DNA of 64,000 bases from WLXB01 sp040221475 (lineage in GTDB: Bacteria > Pseudomonadota > Alphaproteobacteria > Rhodospirillales > Rhodospirillaceae): the NCBI GenBank assembly GCA_040221475.1, contig JAVKEJ010000032.1:310001-374000 (forward strand), written 5' to 3'. The notes beneath the pieces are model-generated. The model made no database searches and was not told the origin of the DNA. It saw only the letters and a list, made by a program, of their open reading frames with translations. The translations under genes were made by a program, and so were the position numbers. Below are positions 46,084 to 54,257 of this stretch, piece by piece. Within the stretch, counting starts at the first letter, position 1. Every line of letters begins with the position of its first letter.

Positions 46084-47328
46084 TTAGGAAACCTTGTAAG
46101 CGACCGTGCCTGGTGGATTATCAAACCAGCCTGGATCGCCATCCCCGTCCAGGGTTTCCCGTATTTTGACGACTGTAAACATGCCGCCCATCTCTAAATT
46201 ACCAAACGGCCCGTTGCCCATCATCATCGGCAGCGTGTTTTCCGGCCCCATCATATGCATGGAGTGATCCTGGTGATCCCCCATACCATTTTCCCCCATA
46301 GCCATGAACCCTGGCACTTTTTGCATGATCCGCATAGCCACCTGACTTTGATCGACCCCCAGCGGATTTGGCACATCGTGTCCCATGGCGTTCATGGTGT
46401 GATGAGAGAAATGGCAGTGAAACGCCCAATCGCCTGGAATCGCATCGAACTCAATATCCCGGGTTTGGCCAACGCCAACGATTTCCGTGGTTTCAGAACG
46501 CCATTGGACCTCGGGCCAGCGCCCGCCATCTGAGCCGGTGACCTGAAACTGATGGCCATGCAGATGCATAGGATGATTCCACATGGACAGATTGCCGATG
46601 CGGATTCGCACACGGTCTCCCGCCTGTGCGATGGGATATTCAATGGCCGGGAAAACTTTGCTGTTCATAGTCCAGAGATCAAACTCGACCATCACGGCGG
46701 GATCAGGCCGGTAGGTACCAGGATGAATCGCCCAGTTGTGCAGCATAATCGCGTAATCGCGATCGATCTTCTTCGGTTCGCCGCCTTTCGGGTGAATGAT
46801 GAACATGCCCATCATACCGACGGCCAATTGTACCATTTCATCGGCGTGCGGATGATACATATGGGTGCCATGCTGAATGAGGTCAAACTCATAGGCAAAG
46901 GTTTCGCCAGGGGGAATATGCGGCTGACTGAGACCGCCAACGCCGTCCATACCACTCGGCAGTAACAGGCCATGCCAGTGAATAGTGGTGTGCTCAGGCA
47001 AGTTATTGGTGACGAGAATACGGACCCGATCACCCTCGAACGCTTCTATGGTTGGCCCCGGCGTGCTGCCGTTGTAGCCCCAGCACTTGGCCGTCGTGCC
47101 TGGCGCAAACTCATGCTCGATTTCCTCGGCGACCAAACGGAACTCTTTGACCCCGTCTTTCATTTCAAAAGGCAGCGTTGATCCGTTGAGGGTCCGCACC
47201 GGTGTATAGCCCGTTGCGTTACGAGGCGTTGCGGCAACCGTTTGCGCTTCGGCATCGGAACGACCGAGTAACGCGGCACCCGCGCCGGCGACAAGTGACG
47301 ATAAAAGAGAGCGGCGACCGCGGTTCAT
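46084..47328 (-). CDS. Tat-exported multicopper oxidase, Met-rich C-terminus
   Basis: A 414-aa multicopper oxidase. The N-terminal Tat signal is RGRRSLLSSLVAGAGAALL. Copper ligands are HWHG (117-120), HMYHPH (156-161), HPMHLHG (252-258) and HCHFSHHTMNAM (304-315), with Met315 as axial T1 ligand. Residues 340-383 are rich in Met and His, like the copper-binding segments of CueO and CopA. A role in periplasmic Cu(I) oxidation follows from family knowledge. The start at 47328 overlaps the stop of the TolC-like gene in ATGA. Confidence 0.93.
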   Translation of the reverse strand: MNRGRRSLLSSLVAGAGAALLGRSDAEAQTVAATPRNATGYTPVRTLNGSTLPFEMKDGVKEFRLVAEEIEHEFAPGTTAKCWGYNGSTPGPTIEAFEGDRVRILVTNNLPEHTTIHWHGLLLPSGMDGVGGLSQPHIPPGETFAYEFDLIQHGTHMYHPHADEMVQLAVGMMGMFIIHPKGGEPKKIDRDYAIMLHNWAIHPGTYRPDPAVMVEFDLWTMNSKVFPAIEYPIAQAGDRVRIRIGNLSMWNHPMHLHGHQFQVTGSDGGRWPEVQWRSETTEIVGVGQTRDIEFDAIPGDWAFHCHFSHHTMNAMGHDVPNPLGVDQSQVAMRIMQKVPGFMAMGENGMGDHQDHSMHMMGPENTLPMMMGNGPFGNLEMGGMFTVVKIRETLDGDGDPGWFDNPPGTVAYKVS

Positions 47329-48755
47329 GAGGCGTCTCCTAGGATTTTTGCATCTGTACTGTTTGGATCGGTCTCTGTCTGGGCTTGCTGGGGCCGGTCC
47401 AGCTGACCACCAACCGCGGCCATCAGCTCGGCCCGCGCAATCCAATAGTCTGTCAGGGCTTCGAGATGTTCGCGGTACACTTCGTTCTCATGTTGCTGCG
47501 CTTCTAAAACCTCAAAGGCTCCGGTTAACATGTAATTATATTCCGCCAACGTGAGTCTGGTGAGGCGCTGCTTGAGCGGCAAAAGTATGTCCAATAAATG
47601 TGCCGCCTTTTGACGATTCACGGTGAGCGCTGTTGTGGCCCGGCGCACTTCCGCGCGCACACTGGCTTCTTTGGCCACAAGTTCATCCTGTAGCTGACGC
47701 AGTTCGAGCAGCGCGTGGGTCACGCGGCCCTGCCCTTGGTCAAAAATAGGTAGCGGAAATTCGAGGCTGGGACCGATCAACCACTCACCCTCGGGCTCTC
47801 GTTCAGCGCTGACCCCAAGTTCCATATCATCGAGCAGCCGAAAGTTCTGTTTGAGACCAAGATGATCTGCAGCAGCGCGGAGACCCGCCCGCATGGCCTG
47901 GAGATCAAAGCGCTCGCGTAACGCCTGATCTTCAAGTGTTGCCGTGACCAAGATCTGATCCGGCAACGCGGGTAAGCGAGTCGGCAAAGACCAATCTGCC
48001 GTTGATGGCAAGCCGAGCAACTCGATCAGGTCGATCTCTGTTGCCGCAACCTCTTGCTCAGCGTCCATTGACGCCACACTGGCTTCTTCCGCATCGGCCT
48101 GAAACTCTACCAGTTCTAATTCGGTGATGTTGCCTGCCGTATGAAAGGCTTTGGCAAGATCTGCAGCGTCGCGGGCTGTGCTGGCTATGGCGGCAACAGC
48201 CTCGCGCTGATTGCGGGCACCGACATGGGCAAAGTAGGCCGAGCGCACCTCAGCGGTGAACGCGATCAGGTCCGCAGCAAGTTCCAGTTGAACGTTTTCG
48301 TATTCTGCTTGGGCGATTTTTTGACGCGCCGGACGCATCAACAAAGAGACAAAATTCTGCACCAGTCCAAATTCTAGGTTGGTGCCAGACTCGGTGGACG
48401 GCCGGACCATGACCTCGAACATGGGGTTTTCCAAAAGACCGGCCTCAACCAGGTCCGCCTGGGCAAGGCCAAGCTCGGCATAGCGGGCCTGCTGGCCGCG
48501 ATTGTTGAGAAGCGCAACAGCAACGGCGGCCTCTGCTGTCAGCGGCTCTGACAACAACCCTTGAACCCGCGCATCAACAGCGGCGTCTTCAGGACCACCG
48601 GTGCGCCAGACAATGGGATCTGACGTGCGTGTAGCAATCAAGGTGCCAAAATCACGCACAGCGGCGTCAGGGTCTGGCGTTGCGCAAGCCGATAAGGCGG
48701 CCACAGCGATTAGAGGGAGGATGGATGATGTAAACTTTGAGCTGGCCGGAGCCAT
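47325..48755 (-). CDS. TolC-family outer-membrane lipoprotein (CusC/OprM-like)
   Basis: A 476-aa outer-membrane efflux protein with a lipobox LSAC (Cys24), two OEP repeats of long helices, and the segments LLNNRGQQARYAELGLAQADLVEAGLLENP and FPLPIFDQGQGR that are common in metal-efflux members. The cluster contains no periplasmic adaptor or RND pump, so its usual partners are missing locally. It is coupled by an ATGA overlap to the multicopper oxidase and preceded by a stem-loop. Confidence 0.92.
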   Translation of the reverse strand: MAPASSKFTSSILPLIAVAALSACATPDPDAAVRDFGTLIATRTSDPIVWRTGGPEDAAVDARVQGLLSEPLTAEAAVAVALLNNRGQQARYAELGLAQADLVEAGLLENPMFEVMVRPSTESGTNLEFGLVQNFVSLLMRPARQKIAQAEYENVQLELAADLIAFTAEVRSAYFAHVGARNQREAVAAIASTARDAADLAKAFHTAGNITELELVEFQADAEEASVASMDAEQEVAATEIDLIELLGLPSTADWSLPTRLPALPDQILVTATLEDQALRERFDLQAMRAGLRAAADHLGLKQNFRLLDDMELGVSAEREPEGEWLIGPSLEFPLPIFDQGQGRVTHALLELRQLQDELVAKEASVRAEVRRATTALTVNRQKAAHLLDILLPLKQRLTRLTLAEYNYMLTGAFEVLEAQQHENEVYREHLEALTDYWIARAELMAAVGGQLDRPQQAQTETDPNSTDAKILGDAS

Positions 48756-48796
48756 AAGATTTCTCTCTGCAAATATAACACATTCGTTAAAAGGTC

Positions 48797-48825
48797 AGGC
48801 GGAAACGGCAGCCTATGCCGTGCCT
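48797..48825 (-). terminator. stem-loop between small exported protein and TolC gene
   Basis: On the minus strand AGGC-ACGGCA and TGCCGT-TTCC-GCCT form a 10-bp stem with a 4-base bulge and a 5-base loop, followed by GACCTTTTAA. It may be a partial terminator after the small gene at 48843. Confidence 0.45.
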
Positions 48826-48842
48826 GGACTCGCAGAGCGTTT

Positions 48843-49235
48843 TTAGAGGCGGAGTCTTTGGGTGGTCAGGTAAAGCTGTGACCCAGGCGGATTATGACCG
48901 GTGACCAGCCCTAGCGCACGTGACACCTGCAGCGATGGCCGTGGGGTTTGATCATAGATGAACAGGTCAAATGTCAGATCAGAGGTGGTACTGCGATCGG
49001 ACGGAACACCAAGCAACATGTCCAGGTCCGTTGCATCACAGACAGAGGCGCAGGCATCGCCCCAAAAATCTTGGGGGTGTGGGGCGCTGTGCTCAGCACA
49101 GGGTGCTGCTGCTAAATCTTGCGCTTGGGCTCCAGCAGCTGGATGCGACTGGGCAAAAACCGACACAACCAATGCCACTGCCAGCGAGAAGGCAGTGAAA
49201 GATGCGGTCAAAGCTTTGGTCAAACGACGCAGCAT
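48843..49235 (-). CDS. small exported Cys/His protein, copper-cluster leader gene
   Basis: A 130-aa protein with a signal-anchor (FTAFSLAVALVVSVFA) and a short Cys/His-rich part: His31, Cys46, His49, His53, Cys62 and Cys66 (APCAEHSAPHPQDF and ACASVCDATD). The rest (LTFDLFIYDQTPRPSLQVSRALGL) has no recognised domain. The position as first gene of the cluster and the residues suggest metal binding, in the manner of small DUF2946/CopL-type copper proteins, but no family call is secure. Confidence 0.65.
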   Translation of the reverse strand: MLRRLTKALTASFTAFSLAVALVVSVFAQSHPAAGAQAQDLAAAPCAEHSAPHPQDFWGDACASVCDATDLDMLLGVPSDRSTTSDLTFDLFIYDQTPRPSLQVSRALGLVTGHNPPGSQLYLTTQRLRL

Positions 49236-49315
49236 GGAATGTCCGGTGTTGTTACCTTGTGTATATTTATGACTCTGCTTCCCACTACGAGTCCAGTGTT
49301 TCCGGTACAGTGCTC

Positions 49316-49337
49316 ATAAAACCCCGATAAAACCCCG
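49316..49337. repeat. two tandem copies of ATAAAACCCCG
   Basis: The 11-mer occurs twice in direct succession in the 177-bp divergent gap between the copper cluster and the NmrA-like gene. A CueR-type dyad was looked for in this gap and not found. Confidence 0.75.
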
Positions 49338-49412
49338 ATAAAATATTGATTCCACAGCACAAAAGGGCATGCTGCATCTCATCTATTTTATAAAATGAGA
49401 GCGAGTTCTGAG

Positions 49413-50276
49413 ATGACAACATTGATCATTGGCGGCACAGGCCGAGTTGGCGGACCGACGGCACAGGCGCTCGCGGCACAAGGCAAAGACGTGCGTGTCC
49501 TCACACGCTCGGCTGAAAAGGCCGACGCTTTGTCAGACGGCATTGCTGGTGTTGTTGGCGATCTCGACACCGCAAACAGTTTGGCAGCCGCTTTCGACGG
49601 TGTCGATCAACTGCTGCTGATCACCGCCAATGGCGAGACAGAACAACAGCGTGGCACCAATGCGGTGCAGGCAGCGGTCGATGCTGGTGTGAAGAAGATT
49701 GTGTTCTTATCGGTTAAGCTTTCGGACGAAGCGATGAAGGTGCCGCACTATGCCAGCAAGGTTGCGATTGAAGACGCCATTCGCGCCTCGGGCATCATTT
49801 CTGTCATCTTGCGGCCTGATTTCTTCTTTCAAAATGACCTGTTGCTGGGACGCGCCATTGCCGGTGCCGGCGTATACACCATGCCCATCGGCAATAAAGG
49901 ACAGAACAGAATCGATACCCGTGACATCGCGGATGCCGCTGCGCGCGCGCTGACCACCAAGGAGTTAGACAATCACGATATCGCCTTGTACGGACCCAAA
50001 ACCTGGACTGCGGACGAAATCGCCACGTTGTATGGTGAGCACCTTGGCCGGGAGGTGCGCTACGCTGGCGATGATCTGGACGCCTGGGAAGAAAGCTCCA
50101 AAGCGTTCATGCCGCCCTGGCTGCTAGGCGCTTTAAAAGCCGGGTTTGCCAAGATGCAAAAGATGGGCAGCGTGGCCTCTAACAATGAAATTGCGAAGAG
50201 TGAACACGCTGTCGGACATCCCTTACGACGGTTTGAAGACTTCGTTGCCGAAGTGACGCCCGCCTGGAAAAATTAG
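49413..50276 (+). CDS. NmrA-like NAD(P)-binding reductase (SDR_a5)
   Basis: A 287-aa atypical SDR of the NmrA/QOR2 type. The dinucleotide motif is LIIGGTGRVGGPTAQAL, then VRVLTRS; KKIVFLSVKLS and VILRPDFFFQN resemble the QOR2 pattern. Such enzymes reduce quinones or act as redox sensors. The start at 49413 is preferred; the frame reaches 49395. It is divergent from the copper cluster. Confidence 0.85.
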   Translation: MTTLIIGGTGRVGGPTAQALAAQGKDVRVLTRSAEKADALSDGIAGVVGDLDTANSLAAAFDGVDQLLLITANGETEQQRGTNAVQAAVDAGVKKIVFLSVKLSDEAMKVPHYASKVAIEDAIRASGIISVILRPDFFFQNDLLLGRAIAGAGVYTMPIGNKGQNRIDTRDIADAAARALTTKELDNHDIALYGPKTWTADEIATLYGEHLGREVRYAGDDLDAWEESSKAFMPPWLLGALKAGFAKMQKMGSVASNNEIAKSEHAVGHPLRRFEDFVAEVTPAWKN

Positions 50277-50297
50277 CGGGCGTACTCCACGAACCTT

Positions 50298-50645
50298 TTA
50301 GTCTGTCGCTACAGGCGCACTCTGCGGCGACGTTGCAATGGTCGAAAGGGGTTTGCAGCTCTGTGTTGTGCATAAGCTGACAATTCCGGTCCAACGGTCG
50401 AGACGGTACATAAACGTGGTCTCGGATTTACCGGATGCAACAAGGTCATAGCGTGCAGAATACAGGTTCTGCGTCCATATTGTTGCACTCAAGATTAGGG
50501 TGGAGATGACAACTGCCCGGGACAAACCGGTGGGCAGGAGACGGCCCATCAGTCCCGTTTTCTTCGGCATCTTAGGCATTAGTGGTTCCTCATCCTCGGG
50601 AACCTTTGGGCGCGGTGGAGTGATTTTGGTTTTTACGTCAGACAT
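50298..50645 (-). CDS. small membrane protein of unknown function
   Basis: A 115-aa protein: Pro/Lys-rich cytoplasmic part (MSDVKTKITPPRPKVPEDEEP), one membrane helix (AVVISTLILSATIWTQNLY) and a short periplasmic tail with two Cys (SLCTTQSCKPL). The start at 50645 is selected by GGAGG 5 bases upstream. It has no recognised family. It is divergent from the SDR gene that follows. Confidence 0.65.
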   Translation of the reverse strand: MSDVKTKITPPRPKVPEDEEPLMPKMPKKTGLMGRLLPTGLSRAVVISTLILSATIWTQNLYSARYDLVASGKSETTFMYRLDRWTGIVSLCTTQSCKPLSTIATSPQSAPVATD

Positions 50646-50846
50646 TTCAACCTCCTTCTCCCTAAGTTGGGCTGGCCGGAGGACACCGACCAATAAGTAA
50701 CGCTTGGGAGACACATATAGTTGCAGAATTTTGAATAAATTCTTAGGTCTTTAAATTAAAGCACAGAAAATAAGACTGCGATGGTCAAAATATGGCCTAA
50801 TGAAACACGCTGATGAGTATTATCCGCTGAACCGGAGATCGAAAAC

Positions 50847-51749
50847 ATGACAAGCCTATCGCCTTACGCCCCTGCCGCAGACCGATCTTTAAAAGGGCGA
50901 ACATTGTTCATCACCGGCGGCAGCCGCGGCATCGGGCTGGCCATTGCCAAACGCGCGGCTCAGGACGGGGCGAATGTGGCCATTGCAGCGAAGACAGCTA
51001 AACCCCACCCTAAGTTGCCCGGGACCATTCATACGGCAGCAGAAGACATTGAACAGGCTGGGGGTCAAGCGCTGGCCATACAAATGGATTTGCGCAATGA
51101 CTCAGAAGTGGCTGAGGCGGTCGCCGCAACGGTAGAGAAATTCGGCGGTATAGATATTCTGATTAACAATGCCAGTGCCGTGGCGTTGGGTGGCGTTGCA
51201 GATGTGCCGATGCGGCGCATCGACCTCATGCATCAAATCAATCTGCGCGGCACGTTATTGGCTGCACGCACCTGCCTGCCGCACCTCAAGGCTGGGACCA
51301 ACCCACACATCCTAACACTATCACCGCCGCCGAGCCTGGACCCAAAGTGGTACAAAGGGACCCTGCCCTACACTTTGGCGAAAATGGGCATGAGCTTTGC
51401 CACCATTGGCCTCTCTGAAGACTTTAAGGAACACGGTGTTGCCGCCAATGCCCTGTGGCCACGCACCGCTATCGACACGGCAGCCATCCGGCATGAGTTG
51501 GGAGGTGATGCCATGATCAAGCATTGTCGTACCACAGACATTGTTGCGGATGCGGCACATGCCATTCTGACCCGCGATGCCAAGATCACCACGGGCAATT
51601 TCTTTCTGGATGATAAAGTTCTGGCGGAAGAAGGCGTATCAGACCTGACACCTTACGCCGTTGAGCCTGGTCAGCCGTTGGTTCTGGATTTCTATTTAGA
51701 CTCAGGCCCGGATGGCACCATGGACGGATACCTGCGGCTGCCCATATAG
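50847..51749 (+). CDS. SDR family oxidoreductase (HSDL2-like)
   Basis: A 300-aa classical short-chain dehydrogenase. The cofactor motif is ITGGSRGIGLAIAKRAA, the structural NNASAV, and the active-site pair is in YTLAKMGMS (Tyr-x3-Lys), preceded by LTLSPPPSLD. The long insert and C-terminus (ITTGNFFLDDKVLAEEGV) resemble HSDL2-type reductases. It starts at 50847 with CGGAGA upstream. Substrate unknown. Confidence 0.9.
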   Translation: MTSLSPYAPAADRSLKGRTLFITGGSRGIGLAIAKRAAQDGANVAIAAKTAKPHPKLPGTIHTAAEDIEQAGGQALAIQMDLRNDSEVAEAVAATVEKFGGIDILINNASAVALGGVADVPMRRIDLMHQINLRGTLLAARTCLPHLKAGTNPHILTLSPPPSLDPKWYKGTLPYTLAKMGMSFATIGLSEDFKEHGVAANALWPRTAIDTAAIRHELGGDAMIKHCRTTDIVADAAHAILTRDAKITTGNFFLDDKVLAEEGVSDLTPYAVEPGQPLVLDFYLDSGPDGTMDGYLRLPI

Positions 51750-51770
51750 AAGGGTTACTTCGAAAGCTGC

Positions 51771-53726
51771 CTAGAGCGTCTGCGCCAATTTAATAGCATC
51801 GGACGTCGCCGCCCAAATACCACGTGGCGCAACACAATCGCCAATCGCCAAGGCACCTTCAGGAACGCTGTTCGCCGTGGTGCCTGTGTTCAACACAATG
51901 GCATCAAAGGGCCCAATGTGCTCTCCGTTGGTCAAGTGGACTGTTTTGCTTACAACCTCTTTGACCATGCTTTCGGTAAGCACGGTGATGCCGTCCTGAC
52001 GCAAACGCGGGGTCACCGATTTAATCTCCCACGTAAGAGTTAATTCGGCTTCTCCAAGAGAGCGCTCAGGCGTTGTCACTGTGACATGGGACACGTGTGG
52101 ATCAACCGCCAGTGTTTCCACCAAAGAGACCGCAGGCCAGCCGCCCTCTTCATCAATCACCAGAACATTGCCACTGACGCCGGATTTGCCAGAAAGAACA
52201 TCGCGTCCTGATGGCAAACCTTCCGTGCCAGGAATGCCATCAAACAAATAGGGCCGACGTTGCCATAGCGCTGTGTGACTAGAATCGGCACCGATGGCCC
52301 AGATCACAGTGTCTACCTCAACGTCATCTTCTGACGTCACTTCATGATTGAGTGCCACGCGGACTTGCAAGCGTTCCAGTTCGTCTTCCCACCAGGCCAA
52401 AGCAGGCAGCATCTCCGCGCGATGCGGGGCGGCGGCCGCAAGACGCATTTGACCGCCCAACTCCGCATGCTTTTCATAAACGGTGACACGATGGCCACGC
52501 TTAGCCAGAACCCGCGCCGCTTCTAAACCCGCGGGTCCGGCACCGATGACGGCGACAGATTTGGGAGCGCCCGTAGCATCCGTATCATTCAACTCTGTCT
52601 CACGACCAGCAGCCGGGTTGATAACGCAGGATCCGGGCATGCCACGGAATACAAAACCGACACAAGCTTGGTTGCACGACATACATGGGCGAATGGTATG
52701 AGCTAGCCCGGACTCCACCTTTCGGCCCCATTCGGGGTCTGCAATCCAGGTGCGCGCCATGGCAACAATGTCAGCACCACCTTCGGAGATAACCTGCTCT
52801 GCATCTTCCGGTGAGCGAATACGACCGGCGAGGACAACAGGCACGGAAATCGCCTGCTTGAACACCTTACCTTCATCACGCAGTTGCACGCGCGGTTGCG
52901 CCATATGTGGGATAGAGGAAGATTGCGGCGGCGACCAGCCAGACCCCGTCATCACGCTGACGTAATCCACCAGACCCGCATCAGCCAGTGCTTTCATGTT
53001 GGCGGTGGATTCTTCCAGCCCATAATCCAGGGGTGAGCCTGGAATATCGTGACGGGCGGAGGTGCGCACGCCGACCGCGATGGCATCGCCAACATTTTCC
53101 CGAACAGATTCGAAAATTTGACGAATGAAGCGTAAGCGGTTTTCGAATGAGCCACCGTAACAGTCTGTGCGACGGTTTAACACCGGTGATAGGAACGATC
53201 CTAATAGGTAATCCGTAGACGTTTGTATTTCGATAGCATCTAGACCCGCCTGCTTGCACCGTGCCGCAGCCTCGCCATAAGCTTTGATCAGTTCCGTGAT
53301 CTCGGCTTCTGTAATTTGTTTTGGCACCTCACCCGCCGTATTGGGAACCGGTGATGGTGCTAAGGCAACACCACCGCGAATAAAGCTATCTTTATGGCCG
53401 CCGTGCCACAGCGTGATCGCAAGCCTAGATCCGGCTGCACGAATATCTTCAGCTGTGCGGCGCAAGCTCGGGATCACCTCATCGGTATACAGTCGAATAC
53501 CAAGGCTACGGCTAACGGTGCTGGTGTGCACCGGCGCGGACTCACTGCCAACCATCGCCGCACCGCCTTTGGCACGGGCCATGAGATAGCCGTGAAAGCG
53601 ATCACTGATTCCCACCTGTCCATCCCCCAGCGCCATGCCATGGCCGCTGACCACCGCGCGATGGCGGAGTTCAATTGGGCCAAGCTTTATGGGCGCAAGA
53701 AGATTGGGATAGGTAGACTGGCTCAT
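51771..53726 (-). CDS. FMN/4Fe-4S/FAD oxidoreductase of the 2,4-dienoyl-CoA reductase type
   Basis: A 651-aa enzyme with an N-terminal old-yellow-enzyme TIM barrel (LLAPIKLGPIELRHRAVVSG; the ITLWHGGH part carries an active-site His), a 4Fe-4S motif RPCMSCNQACVG with a fourth Cys eleven residues on, and a C-terminal FAD/NAD domain (VAVIGAGPAGLEAARVLAKRGHRVTVYE). Relatives are FadH and trimethylamine dehydrogenase. Its start overlaps the stop of the cytochrome c gene in ATGA, which suggests that the two are coupled. Substrate unknown. Confidence 0.9.
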   Translation of the reverse strand: MSQSTYPNLLAPIKLGPIELRHRAVVSGHGMALGDGQVGISDRFHGYLMARAKGGAAMVGSESAPVHTSTVSRSLGIRLYTDEVIPSLRRTAEDIRAAGSRLAITLWHGGHKDSFIRGGVALAPSPVPNTAGEVPKQITEAEITELIKAYGEAAARCKQAGLDAIEIQTSTDYLLGSFLSPVLNRRTDCYGGSFENRLRFIRQIFESVRENVGDAIAVGVRTSARHDIPGSPLDYGLEESTANMKALADAGLVDYVSVMTGSGWSPPQSSSIPHMAQPRVQLRDEGKVFKQAISVPVVLAGRIRSPEDAEQVISEGGADIVAMARTWIADPEWGRKVESGLAHTIRPCMSCNQACVGFVFRGMPGSCVINPAAGRETELNDTDATGAPKSVAVIGAGPAGLEAARVLAKRGHRVTVYEKHAELGGQMRLAAAAPHRAEMLPALAWWEDELERLQVRVALNHEVTSEDDVEVDTVIWAIGADSSHTALWQRRPYLFDGIPGTEGLPSGRDVLSGKSGVSGNVLVIDEEGGWPAVSLVETLAVDPHVSHVTVTTPERSLGEAELTLTWEIKSVTPRLRQDGITVLTESMVKEVVSKTVHLTNGEHIGPFDAIVLNTGTTANSVPEGALAIGDCVAPRGIWAATSDAIKLAQTL

Positions 53727-54220
53727 TGTGCGCTAGGAACAACGAAGTTGTAGTAGAAGGATGTGGGTGTTTCTGTGGGACCAAACGGACCTGGCACCTT
53801 GTTGCTAACCGGCTCCATGCTTTTTAGATACGCCGCCAATGCATAGGCGTCTTGATCTTTTAAATTCGCAAAAGCGCGCCATGGCATAACCGGCGACAGT
53901 ATGCGGCCATCAGGCCGCACACCCGTGCGTAGAGCCGTAACAATATCCTCTTCCGACCAGGACCCCAGACCGGTTTCCATATCGGGTGTGAGGTTCGGGC
54001 CATAGTACACACCCAGGCCAGGAATGCCGTAACCCACTTCACTGCCCGACAGACTTGGCCCATGCGGTGCTCCTATCAACACACCAGGTGTGTGACACTC
54101 AACACAGACCATGACTTCTGATAAATACTCACCGCGCTCTTCAGGCGATTCTGCAACAGCTGCTGAGGTAAAGGCCAAACAGAAAAATGCTGCAGCAAAT
54201 GCAAAAACTTTAGTCACCAT
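53723..54220 (-). CDS. exported monohaem cytochrome c
   Basis: A 165-aa cytochrome c: signal peptide (VFAFAAAFFCLAFTSAAVAES), haem motif CVECH (39-43) and a likely axial Met112 (ILSPVMPWRAF). The segment PDMETGLGSWSEEDIVTALRTGVRPDGR is typical of the cytochrome subunits of membrane alcohol or aldehyde dehydrogenases. The start at 54220 is selected by the signal peptide; the frame reaches 54253. It overlaps the FMN/FAD oxidoreductase gene, so it may be an electron donor or acceptor for an adjacent redox enzyme. Confidence 0.9.
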   Translation of the reverse strand: MVTKVFAFAAAFFCLAFTSAAVAESPEERGEYLSEVMVCVECHTPGVLIGAPHGPSLSGSEVGYGIPGLGVYYGPNLTPDMETGLGSWSEEDIVTALRTGVRPDGRILSPVMPWRAFANLKDQDAYALAAYLKSMEPVSNKVPGPFGPTETPTSFYYNFVVPSAQ

Positions 54221-54257
54221 GGGGGGGGTACTCCGAAAAAACGTACTGATCATCTGT

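Noticed and set aside
46046..46087. 13-codon plus-strand frame with GAGGAG upstream, in the gap between YcnI and multicopper oxidase genes
   Set aside because: It is antisense to the cluster, the ribosome-binding spacing is short, and it overlaps the stop of the oxidase gene; no support beyond chance.
49236..49412. CueR-type operator ahead of the copper cluster
   Set aside because: No TTG-dyad-TAT layout with 19-20 bp spacing was found on the minus strand; only an 11-bp tandem repeat is present.
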